From the NCBI GenBank assembly GCA_964628065.1, contig CAZVLM010000001.1, positions 1-64,000 on the forward strand: a stretch of DNA of 64,000 bases, read 5' to 3'. Below the pieces are notes generated by a model. It was not told the origin of the DNA and made no database searches. It saw nothing but the letters and a program-made list of their open reading frames with translations. Source of the stretch: CAIXMG01 sp964628065 (GTDB lineage Bacteria > Patescibacteriota > Minisyncoccia > Phycocordibacterales > UBA1006). Below, one piece after another: positions 52,398 to 60,716 of this stretch. The position numbers and the translations under genes are program-made. Each line of letters starts with the position of its first letter. Positions within the stretch are counted from its first letter, which is position 1.

Positions 52398-53280
52398 ACA
52401 ATTTACGATGATTATTTTGGCCTATGCGTCGCTCAATAAAATAGGTATAGCGACCAATAATGCAACGAATGAGAAACCAATAAATATTTTTTACACCGAA
52501 TTTCCTTCTGAAAATATCTTTATTTTTAATAAGAAGTCGTGCAGTATTTTTCCATACCTGCCATTCATACACGTGTCGCTTTTTACGAGAACCTCCCGAT
52601 TGATTCACGGCTGTATTTTTCAAATGAAATGATAACGTATCTGGAATAAGCCATAGCTTAAATCCCGCATCCCATGCGCGTAAAAAGAAATCTGTTTCCT
52701 CACGGAATGCATTACCACCAAACAACGGGTCGTATTGAACCGACTTAAAGACCTCTCGCTTCATAAGCATATTCGAATGAAGGCGACTTACCTCTTCTGG
52801 TTTTTCTACAACACGTTCAAAATACCCTTCGAAAGGAATATGAGTAAAAATAGGGTCACGATCGAAATCAGCAAGCTTTTTTGCTGCTTCCATGGTCTGA
52901 TCTGCATACATATTTACTCTTCGTCCAGCGATAATATCAGCACCATGCTCTTTCATTTTTTCAAGCAATATCTTGAAATGATTTTCAGGAAGCAGTACAT
53001 CATCTTCTCCCATAAAAATATACTCTGCGGATGACAGACTGATACCAACATTTCGAATATTAGGAAGCGTCGACTTTTCAGTCATACGGTGGTAAATAAT
53101 TTGTCCTGGGTGAAGTCGAGATAGCTCATTCACATACTCTGTGGTGTTATCCGTACTACAATCGTCAACAAAAATGATCTTCCCTACACCCTCTTGGGAG
53201 AAATAAGAATCCATTACCTTGGTTAAGGCTTTGGCTCGGTTATACGTGGGCATTACCACATCAATAAGGCCTTGTTTCAT
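52384..53280 (-). CDS. Glycosyltransferase family 2
   Basis: 298 residues. GT-A fold: DVVMPTYNRAKALTKVMDSY, KIIFVDDCSTDNTTEYV and a GEDDV motif (IFMGEDDVLL) in the DxD position. The C-terminal part is basic (YFIERRIGQNNHRK). TATAAT (53287-53292) is exactly 6 nt before the ATG; first gene of a two-gene operon with the GT4-like gene. Confidence 0.85.
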   Translation of the reverse strand: MKQGLIDVVMPTYNRAKALTKVMDSYFSQEGVGKIIFVDDCSTDNTTEYVNELSRLHPGQIIYHRMTEKSTLPNIRNVGISLSSAEYIFMGEDDVLLPENHFKILLEKMKEHGADIIAGRRVNMYADQTMEAAKKLADFDRDPIFTHIPFEGYFERVVEKPEEVSRLHSNMLMKREVFKSVQYDPLFGGNAFREETDFFLRAWDAGFKLWLIPDTLSFHLKNTAVNQSGGSRKKRHVYEWQVWKNTARLLIKNKDIFRRKFGVKNIYWFLIRCIIGRYTYFIERRIGQNNHRKLYAKA

Positions 53281-53320
53281 AGGCTTATTATATCAGAAAA
53301 TATGATAAGCTGTACTTACT

Positions 53321-54253
53321 ATGAAATCAGCCATCTGCCCCATTTGCCAATCAAAAACAACGCCCCTCCTTACAAAAAGCAGCCATCCGTTGACGCAGTG
53401 TCCCTCATGCGACCTTATTATGATGGATCCGCAGCCAACTCCAGAGGAACTTAATCGCTTTTATTCCCCGGAGGCGGGCTACCACGCCGAATATTCGGAT
53501 GCGTTTATCGCAAAACAGCGCGCGCAGTTCAAGCTTCGCATTAATGCAACCGAAAAACTTATTCCTGGGTCATTACGACCTGTAAGAGTTCTTGATATTG
53601 GTGCTGCGAACGGACTATTCCTTAATGTGGCAAAAGAGCATAATTGGAACACTGAAGGTATCGAAATGAATCGATCAAACGCCGACCATTGCCGAAAAAA
53701 TGGCCATATTATGACAACAGGAAGCTTTGATGATTATACCGCTACACCTGATTCTTTTTCAGTTGTTCACATGGGAGATGTTATTGAGCACATGCTTGAT
53801 CCACGTGCTGCTGTAAAAAAATCTCATACTATTCTTGCGCAAAAGGGTCTCCTTGTTATGGCAACACCAGATGCCGATTCACTTTTTGCAAAACTAAGTT
53901 TGCCGATCGCTCGACTTCTTCACATCAGCTGGCCACATGCCCTCCCTCCTGCGCACACATTTCAATTCTCAGAAGATAATCTTACGCTCATGCTGAAACA
54001 GGAAGGTTTCGAACCTGTTCATCGCCACTCGCTTCCAATTGGGTTCATGGAAGAAATGCGAGAAACAGAATATTTTGAAACGATTTATACTTATATTAAA
54101 AAACGCCGAGGCACTCTCGGAGAATTTATTAAAGCCTCTATCATGTTCTGTGTTTCTGCTGTTATTTATTTCATCCCTTGGGCCATCGGAGAAATCACCT
54201 TCCCTCTTACTAGAAAAGGTGCCCATGTTACCGTCTGGTATCAGAAGAAGTAA
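53321..54253 (+). CDS. SAM-dependent methyltransferase with N-terminal zinc ribbon
   Basis: 310 residues. The N-terminal CPICQSKTTPLL...QCPSCDLIMMDPQP is a four-cysteine ribbon, followed by the class I methyltransferase domain (VRVLDIGAANGLFLNVAKEH, GMGD-like VVHMGDVIEHMLDP). This layout is common in surface-polysaccharide clusters, where it methylates a sugar. A C-terminal hydrophobic segment (FCVSAVIYFIPWAIGEI) may anchor it. Its 3' end overlaps the convergent gene by 26 nt. Confidence 0.85.
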   Translation: MKSAICPICQSKTTPLLTKSSHPLTQCPSCDLIMMDPQPTPEELNRFYSPEAGYHAEYSDAFIAKQRAQFKLRINATEKLIPGSLRPVRVLDIGAANGLFLNVAKEHNWNTEGIEMNRSNADHCRKNGHIMTTGSFDDYTATPDSFSVVHMGDVIEHMLDPRAAVKKSHTILAQKGLLVMATPDADSLFAKLSLPIARLLHISWPHALPPAHTFQFSEDNLTLMLKQEGFEPVHRHSLPIGFMEEMRETEYFETIYTYIKKRRGTLGEFIKASIMFCVSAVIYFIPWAIGEITFPLTRKGAHVTVWYQKK

Positions 54254-55244
54254 TCTCATTAAGTAGTGCACTGTACTTTTGATTGAACTGGTCGATGCTG
54301 TGATATTCAATAATGTAATTGCGTAGCTCTTGCGAGAGCTGCGCTTTTTCTTGTTCACTTTTATGCACCAGCTTTTTAAACGCTTCAAAGTATGCGTCCC
54401 CTGTTTGGATATGTACAATACAATCAGCAAATAATCCCTTTTCCTTGAGCTCCGGCACGAGCCCTACAGGACTCGCCAGGAACGGCAATCCGCACGCCAT
54501 AGCATCCATGAGCGCGTACGAACATCCTTCATGAAGACTCGGCAATAAAAACACTTGAGATTCTTTATAAAGCACCGAAAGTTCTTCCTGTGATTTTCCC
54601 TGTGGAACCACCAAATCCCATCCTATACTTCTCAAATAAATGTCCATCTGCTCGAGTATTTCTTTTCCTTTTGCAATTTCAAAACGACCCACAAAGAGTG
54701 CTTGGTTTTTCTTTGTTTTGTCTGAGGGGGCGAAAAGATTTGTATCTACGGCATTAAGGATGACTCCTACATCTTTTCTTCCGTAAAACATACTCACACT
54801 TTTTGCGGTCTCTTTTGATACAGCAATACATTTTATCGCGCGTCGTGCGGCCAATCCTTCAAAAGATCCCCAAATATAGCGCTTCATAACATACTTAAAA
54901 ATATTCCTGCTTCTATCAATACGCACCGCAGCGCGCGCAAAGGTGCCATGCTGTACGTTTATGGTTGGCTTTCCCGCAATATTCCAACCAAGCATTCCAT
55001 TAGTAACACAAACATCGAAGCCTTGTTGGAGCGCTTTCCTTCCAAGGAAATACCCTAACGCCGGCTGCTCAAAGCCTGCATATTTTTTAAGTCTTACTAT
55101 TAAAGCTTGTAACGGACTCAGATCTTCTTTTGAAAGAATGGATACCTTGTGTCCATTCTTAATAAAACAATCTTGCAAGTAAAAACTGAAGCGCTCTACG
55201 CCCCCAGACTGAGACTTTGAAGATGAGAGAATGATAATATTCAT
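54228..55244 (-). CDS. Glycosyltransferase family 4
   Basis: 338 residues. GT-B fold with SQSGGVERFSFYLQDCFIKNG, TINVQHGTFARAAV, LFVGRFEIAKGKEI and the EGCSYALMDAMACGLPFLAS motif carrying the conserved Glu. Its start overlaps the upstream GT2 stop (TAATG). The convergent methyltransferase gene overlaps its 3' end. Confidence 0.87.
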   Translation of the reverse strand: MNIIILSSSKSQSGGVERFSFYLQDCFIKNGHKVSILSKEDLSPLQALIVRLKKYAGFEQPALGYFLGRKALQQGFDVCVTNGMLGWNIAGKPTINVQHGTFARAAVRIDRSRNIFKYVMKRYIWGSFEGLAARRAIKCIAVSKETAKSVSMFYGRKDVGVILNAVDTNLFAPSDKTKKNQALFVGRFEIAKGKEILEQMDIYLRSIGWDLVVPQGKSQEELSVLYKESQVFLLPSLHEGCSYALMDAMACGLPFLASPVGLVPELKEKGLFADCIVHIQTGDAYFEAFKKLVHKSEQEKAQLSQELRNYIIEYHSIDQFNQKYSALLNEITSSDTRR

Positions 55245-56209
55245 TACTTGTACTCAGGAATTTTCCCGAGTGTTCCCGTTAAAATACGAAATACGTTTTT
55301 AGCATGCGCCATTGCAATAGCTCTGTAAGGATATTTTTTGAAGAGTGACATAGGAAATGCGATAAGCACTTTAATTGACGAAGTAACTACATAAATAATC
55401 TTTGCGGCAAGCACCGTTGGCCAGCCGTAATAATTCTTGAAGTAGAACAATGTTCCGATGTATGAAGCCCGAAGCACTGCATCGCGATCGCGCACTGACG
55501 ACTTTCCACCCGCATGCACCACTGATGTTGGCGCGTAAAGAATGATCTTTTTCCCATTGTTTTTCATTTTCTTCGCAAGGTCAATCATGTCTGCATACGA
55601 CATGAAATACTGCGGATGAATGCCTCCCACCTTAAGGAATTCTGCCTTTCGTGCCATAAAGCACGCACCTCCAATCCAACCCACTTCTGTTGGCTCTGTA
55701 ATCTTTAGTCGTGCCTGCTTTCGTTTTTTAATCCACGGAAAGATTTCTAGATACTTTGACTCAAGCGTCTTTCCTAATAGCTCATTCCAAGGCGTAAGAT
55801 CTTGTCCATACGTTTCTTGCGCTACGCCATATTCATCGGTAATTTTTGGGCCAATAATTCCAATCTCTTGATGCTGTTCAAAATATTCAAGCATGCTCAG
55901 CATTCCGGGCACCGAAAGTGTCGTGTCGGGATTGATCGAAAGTGCAATATCTGCCTTTGCAAGGTCAAAGCCCTGAGTAATGCCCACAGCAGAGCCCACA
56001 TTTTTATCATTAAAATAAAGTCGATATCGGGGATCGTTTTCACAGTGCTCTTTTAAGTAAGCAATCGTTCCATCTTTTGAAGCATTATCAATGATAATTA
56101 CCTCTACTTGATCCTTATCAAATTTTTCAACCGCCGCAAGGCATTCCCCTATTTCCTTCTCAGAAAAGTACGTAACAATGATAATAGACAACCGTTTCGA
56201 TTCGTTCAT
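55244..56209 (-). CDS. Glycosyltransferase family 2, rhamnosyltransferase-like
   Basis: 321 residues. LSIIIVTYFSEKEIGECLAA, VIIIDNASKDGTIAYLKE, VGSAVGITQGFDLAKADIAL and SINPDTTL (DxD equivalent), then GWIGGACFMARKAEFLKVGG. This is the form of dTDP-rhamnosyl-type transferases. Middle gene of a three-gene operon. Confidence 0.87.
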   Translation of the reverse strand: MNESKRLSIIIVTYFSEKEIGECLAAVEKFDKDQVEVIIIDNASKDGTIAYLKEHCENDPRYRLYFNDKNVGSAVGITQGFDLAKADIALSINPDTTLSVPGMLSMLEYFEQHQEIGIIGPKITDEYGVAQETYGQDLTPWNELLGKTLESKYLEIFPWIKKRKQARLKITEPTEVGWIGGACFMARKAEFLKVGGIHPQYFMSYADMIDLAKKMKNNGKKIILYAPTSVVHAGGKSSVRDRDAVLRASYIGTLFYFKNYYGWPTVLAAKIIYVVTSSIKVLIAFPMSLFKKYPYRAIAMAHAKNVFRILTGTLGKIPEYK

Positions 56210-56225
56210 ATATAAGCCGATTTTA

Positions 56226-57032
56226 TCACAGCCCTACTACCTTAGCAACGCGCTTGACGCTATATCGAATGCGGTATATAAGCCAGCCCACAATATAGAC
56301 AAGGTTCATTGGAAACGCTGAATGTTTTGCTCGATCCCATATAATCCTGAGGACTCGCTCATAATTCTTAAAAATACTCTCATACGAAACATCTCGGCGG
56401 AACCGATAAAACGCCAACGGCATAGTTATGGCATAAAAATTACCTAATGCTGACAGCTTCAGCCACATATCGTAATCCGCAACCATCATAAGATCATAGA
56501 CTTCAGTAAAGCCTCCTATGCGATCAAACGCCCATTTTGGAACTACCGCTGTCGATAAAGTAATCATGTTTCGAAACGGAAGAACCCACAGTAAATTTCC
56601 CGAGTATGGCTTACCCAATTCTTTTTGCATCGTCTCCCAAATAAGGTTTGAATATTGGTCCACCAAATAAGGATCGGTATAACACATGACACATGTTGGA
56701 TTTGATTCTAATGCGTCAACTTGTCGCGCAAGTTTCTCATCATGCCAATAATCATCAGCGTCTAGAAACGCCAAATACTTCCCTTTCGAAAGTTTTGCAC
56801 CATTATTTCGAGCAACTCCACATCCTGCATTTTTTTGAAAAAGGTAAATAATACTGCCGTCTTTTATATAAGAATCTAGAACCTGTCGTGTATTATCAGT
56901 TGATTCATCGTCTACTACAATAACTTCTCGGTGTTTATAGGTCTGGTTGAAAACACTTTCAATTGCCTGTATAATCGTAGCACTACTGTTGTATGTTGGA
57001 ATAATGACACTTACCCACGGTTCCTGTTTCAT
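56226..57032 (-). CDS. Glycosyltransferase family 2
   Basis: 268 residues. VSVIIPTYNSSATIIQAIES, EVIVVDDESTDNTRQVLD, GCGVARNNGAKLSKGKYLAFL and LDADDYW with the DxD. First gene of the three-gene glycosyltransferase operon. Its ATG directly abuts that of the divergent ligase gene (CAT|ATG), leaving no intergenic space. Confidence 0.88.
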   Translation of the reverse strand: MKQEPWVSVIIPTYNSSATIIQAIESVFNQTYKHREVIVVDDESTDNTRQVLDSYIKDGSIIYLFQKNAGCGVARNNGAKLSKGKYLAFLDADDYWHDEKLARQVDALESNPTCVMCYTDPYLVDQYSNLIWETMQKELGKPYSGNLLWVLPFRNMITLSTAVVPKWAFDRIGGFTEVYDLMMVADYDMWLKLSALGNFYAITMPLAFYRFRRDVSYESIFKNYERVLRIIWDRAKHSAFPMNLVYIVGWLIYRIRYSVKRVAKVVGL

Positions 57033-58307
57033 ATGAATTATTTACCTATTATGCCTTCTTGGCTCAAAATTGCAACCTGGTTTTTGCTCCTCTCTATTGC
57101 AACCATTTTTATTAAGAAGCCCGCTCTCGTCTTTCCAGTGAATATCAATGATGTTTTTTTAGCGGTAAGTTTCTTGAGTTTTTGTATTGCTGCTTATAAA
57201 AAAGAATTGCATATTACTATTTCAAAGAAGAGTTGGATACTTACTGCCCTGATCGCCTTTTTTCTTATTATAGGATCTATTATTACTTATATCGTTTTCC
57301 ATAAGCTTACTACAGGAGCGCTGATTGCCTATGCAAGAATTATATCTGTAGGAATCATATTTTTTGAGTTGTATATCATCGCGCGAAACGATACCTCTTT
57401 TACTTACAAGGCTTTTCTAGCACTTTGTTTTTCGAGCTTCTTTCTTCCTTTAATGTTTTACATGCCAATGCCAATACGTTCATTTTTTCTTGATCCAAGC
57501 GGCCACCGACTTGTAGGACTTCTCGTCGATCCAAACTATTTCGCAAGTTTTCAATTGGTAGTTACCGCTCTATTGTTTTGGTTTACGATTAGGCCAACAG
57601 CTGCAACCATGGGGTTTGTTGGTAAAATTTTATCGTTCGTTCTTTTGTGTTTTTCTATCGGATCAATCCTTTGGTCTGGTTCACGAGGAGGATTTTTGGG
57701 CTTAGTAGTCATGCTTGTTATGCTTATTGGGTTTGCGGTCTGGAGACTTCCTGTTAAAAAAAGCTTGTTATCTGTTTTTCTCATTTTCATAGCGTGTATT
57801 GGAGGATACTTCGTACTTCCCTCTTATGCGAAAAATAGCGTTGCGCTTCGGATATATAATATTCAAAATCCTTATTATGCGCCGACAAAAGAGGTTCCTT
57901 TCTTGGAAAAAGTTTCTGGGCAGCAAGACCGTTTCGCATTATGGCAAAGTTCACTGGTAACAATAATTCACAATCCTTTTGGTTACGGTCCTTCGTATCA
58001 TGAGGCTGTTAATATTTATGGCGAGCCCAATGATCCCCACCGTGTAGCCCATAACACTCTACTAGAAATACTCCTTACGGGAGGTATTGGACTCTTATTA
58101 GTTATCGGCATTGCATTATGGCTTATCTTTGCAAATGTTTCTATTAGAAACTCGTTTGGATCACTGCATGTATTAATTGCTCTACTAGTGGGACTGGGAG
58201 CCTCTTCTCTCCTTCTAGATTCCTTATGGACACGGTGGATTTGGATTGTACTGGCACTAATTGCAGCAGTCATCTATAATTCCAAGAAGTATTCCGAGAA
58301 AAATTAA
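57033..58307 (+). CDS. O-antigen ligase/polymerase-type membrane protein
   Basis: 424 residues, about ten to twelve helices. The Wzy_C region is seen in GSILWSGSRGGFLGLVVM and DPHRVAHNTLLEILLTGGIG, with a large extracytoplasmic loop. It joins or polymerises glycans outside the membrane. An internal Met six codons later (MPSWLKIATW) is an alternative start that would give a short 5' gap. Confidence 0.82.
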   Translation: MNYLPIMPSWLKIATWFLLLSIATIFIKKPALVFPVNINDVFLAVSFLSFCIAAYKKELHITISKKSWILTALIAFFLIIGSIITYIVFHKLTTGALIAYARIISVGIIFFELYIIARNDTSFTYKAFLALCFSSFFLPLMFYMPMPIRSFFLDPSGHRLVGLLVDPNYFASFQLVVTALLFWFTIRPTAATMGFVGKILSFVLLCFSIGSILWSGSRGGFLGLVVMLVMLIGFAVWRLPVKKSLLSVFLIFIACIGGYFVLPSYAKNSVALRIYNIQNPYYAPTKEVPFLEKVSGQQDRFALWQSSLVTIIHNPFGYGPSYHEAVNIYGEPNDPHRVAHNTLLEILLTGGIGLLLVIGIALWLIFANVSIRNSFGSLHVLIALLVGLGASSLLLDSLWTRWIWIVLALIAAVIYNSKKYSEKN

Positions 58308-58310
58308 AAT

Positions 58311-58340
58311 AAAAAACATCCTTTTAAAAGGATGTTTTTT
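58311..58340. terminator. Bidirectional terminator between the two ligase genes
   Basis: AAAAAACATCCTTTT/AAAAGGATGTTTTTT. Confidence 0.85.
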
Positions 58341-58344
58341 ATTT

Positions 58345-60399
58345 TTACTGCTGATTTGGAACAAGGTCTTCTTTGCTTACATTTGTCTGAAGTCCTTTTA
58401 CGGCTTCTTCGAATGACTTTTGGTCTCCCGCAAGTTTAGCTAGTTCCATAAGAGCGGTATATGATTCCGGGATTTTCGGATTGATGGCAAGAGCCTGCTT
58501 AAAGACTGCTTTTGCCTCATCAAATTTTCCTTCATACGCATATGCCTGTCCCAGGATCCAATATCCTTGAGGATTTGTTGGAGAAAGTTTAATAGCAAGA
58601 TTTCCTCCATCAATCATCATTTTTAGACTTTTTTCATCAAGGGCATTTAAAAGCGCAATTTTAACACTTCCCAATCGCCCGTATGCAATAGCGCCCTGTG
58701 CACTTACTGGATACTTATCAAAACTGATTTCGAGCGCGCGGGCAAGCGAATCAACATCTTTCATAACAAGCACCTGAGAATCCTTACTGCTCGCAAGTAC
58801 TTCGTTCAGGTGACCAAGATAGTTCTGGGTATACACATCAGCTCGTTGTGCAAGAGTAACTCCCGATCCGTAAGGCGATGCCTTTTCTGATATCTCATAG
58901 CTTCCAGCACGAATATTCAATGGCGCGTACATCTCTACTAGGATTCGCTTCAGTTTCACTATCTCTGGGATTGTTGTTGCGAAAGCAATGACCATAATTG
59001 CAACTCCTACGGCAATCATTCCATATCGTCTCACTGGCTTGTCAGTCTCATTATTCGATACTATCAACTGCTTTACCTCCTCTAATCCTAAGAGTGCAAG
59101 TAGTACAAAGAATAATAAGAAACTAATATTTACATCAAACAGAATAAAGTTATTTACTAAGTACGCAAGGAGCATTCCTGAAAACGCTGCAACAACATAC
59201 TTATTTTCTTCGTTTTTTGCCTTCTTTACCAATACCCAAATTGTAGCTCCAATTAAGAATACGTACGCCGCTAGTCCGAGAATTCCCTGTGTGGCAAGCA
59301 TTTCGAGATAAGCATTGTGCGGTTTATCTGCCCACAATTCACGCTTGTAGGTATTTCGCATGAAGTCAGAGTTGAAATACCGTTCATTGGCATATCGGAA
59401 TGTTTCAGGTCCAGTTCCCAAAATTGGATGCGCTTTTATCGAAGTAAGTGCCACATTCCAATACAAGAATCGCGTGCCCGATGCCTTCTCTACAAAGGTG
59501 TTATGAATAGCATTGTTTGGAATACACACCAATAATACAACGACTGCAGTAATAGTAATGATTCCTGTTGCAAGCGTTTTTCCAATCCATTTAATACTGT
59601 CTTTTTTATTAAATGACAAGTAAATACCTGCAGATAGAACGAGACCGATGATGAGCGAGAATACTGCTCCTCGTGCGTCACCAATAATACTAATGAATCC
59701 GTTCCAATTCCCCTTCAGCATTCCGTATCCGAAAATAACTGGGTTGAAAATAGATAAAAATCCCATGATTGCAATTAATATCTTTTTCCATCGAATGTTT
59801 GTTGTGAAGAACAAGTAAGCGATTACAAAGAAGCTCATCATCAAATAGGTTCCTGCAAACGAAGAATTTCCCGTAAGTCCTCCTCCGTATGAAATATTTG
59901 AAAGAAAAGGTGCTTTAATAATATTAAATCCTGTGAATCCTAACATTGTAGAAATCGCGATGATTGAACTTCCTGCAGCAATGGGATAGAGAATCGCTTT
60001 TCGTATTGTCTTAGTGTGATACGCAAGAAGCACTGACATGATCGCGCCTAATGCCGTAATGGTTACGAAAAATGTTCCGGTTCCGCGCTCCAGGTGTCCA
60101 AACCAAGAAATAGTTCCATCTACTCCGAAAATGGTAGCAAGGATCATCACCACAATCGTTGCCCCTATTCCCCAGGCAATTTTCGATTTGGCATACGACT
60201 TGAATGACTGCCACGGAATAGCAATGAGGCCCAGAAGTATTACCAACGAAAACCCTAACTGAATAATTATAGATTTTGAGTTAGCATAGTTATAAGAAAG
60301 TTTCGGAAACACCATCACTGATCCGAAGAAGATCGTTATCGCAATAAGCCACGGTGCCATCTTCAAAGCAATGGCCTGTAATTTTTCTATGGTTTTCAT
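58345..60399 (-). CDS. O-antigen-ligase-type protein with TPR C-terminus
   Basis: 684 residues from MKTIEKLQA. About twelve helices with the Wzy_C region (GTGPETFRYANERYFNSDF, DKPHNAYLEMLATQGILGLA), then a C-terminal TPR domain (NPQGYWILGQAYAYEGKFDE, AINPKIPESYTALMEL). This plan fits O-oligosaccharyltransferases that modify pilins or other surface proteins as well as O-antigen ligases. TAGAAT lies 8 nt before this ATG. Confidence 0.82.
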   Translation of the reverse strand: MKTIEKLQAIALKMAPWLIAITIFFGSVMVFPKLSYNYANSKSIIIQLGFSLVILLGLIAIPWQSFKSYAKSKIAWGIGATIVVMILATIFGVDGTISWFGHLERGTGTFFVTITALGAIMSVLLAYHTKTIRKAILYPIAAGSSIIAISTMLGFTGFNIIKAPFLSNISYGGGLTGNSSFAGTYLMMSFFVIAYLFFTTNIRWKKILIAIMGFLSIFNPVIFGYGMLKGNWNGFISIIGDARGAVFSLIIGLVLSAGIYLSFNKKDSIKWIGKTLATGIITITAVVVLLVCIPNNAIHNTFVEKASGTRFLYWNVALTSIKAHPILGTGPETFRYANERYFNSDFMRNTYKRELWADKPHNAYLEMLATQGILGLAAYVFLIGATIWVLVKKAKNEENKYVVAAFSGMLLAYLVNNFILFDVNISFLLFFVLLALLGLEEVKQLIVSNNETDKPVRRYGMIAVGVAIMVIAFATTIPEIVKLKRILVEMYAPLNIRAGSYEISEKASPYGSGVTLAQRADVYTQNYLGHLNEVLASSKDSQVLVMKDVDSLARALEISFDKYPVSAQGAIAYGRLGSVKIALLNALDEKSLKMMIDGGNLAIKLSPTNPQGYWILGQAYAYEGKFDEAKAVFKQALAINPKIPESYTALMELAKLAGDQKSFEEAVKGLQTNVSKEDLVPNQQ

Positions 60400-60446
60400 A
60401 TGGGGGTATTCTAGCATATTTTAAACCTCACCCCCAGCCCCTCTCC

Positions 60447-60638
60447 AACACACCCGTCACTCGCTCCGCTCGTGTACACCCTCTCTAAAAGAGAGGGTTG
60501 GCTCCGTCGAGATTATGTACCAATAGAAACTACCGCTTATCTCATAGAGTTAAGCGGTAGTTTCATTTCAAAATTGAGTCTCGATGTCTACCCTCTCTTT
60601 TAGAGAGGGACGCTCGGCGAAGCCGGCGGGGTGTGTTT
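60447..60638. repeat. 192-bp composite palindromic element, copy C
   Basis: Ends AACACACCCG and GCGGGGTGTGTTT. Cores lie at 60479-60497 and 60591-60609, and the central 37-nt hairpin at 60527-60563. GC hairpins are CACTCGCTCCGCTCGTG on the left and GCTTCGGC-like (CGGCGAAGCCGG) on the right. It has the same length as copy A. The stem sequences differ at paired positions while pairing is kept. Confidence 0.85.
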
Positions 60639-60660
60639 GTCCGTCGGGTGAGGACAAACA

Positions 60661-60686
60661 AAAAACCGCCCGAAGGCGGTTTTTTG
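60661..60686. terminator. Terminator of the surface-protein gene
   Basis: AAAAACCGCC/GGCGGTTTTT with CGAA loop, 31 nt after the stop of the 60717-62648 gene. Confidence 0.8.
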
Positions 60687-60716
60687 GCACATATAAGTGA
60701 GTTATTAATCCGAAGA

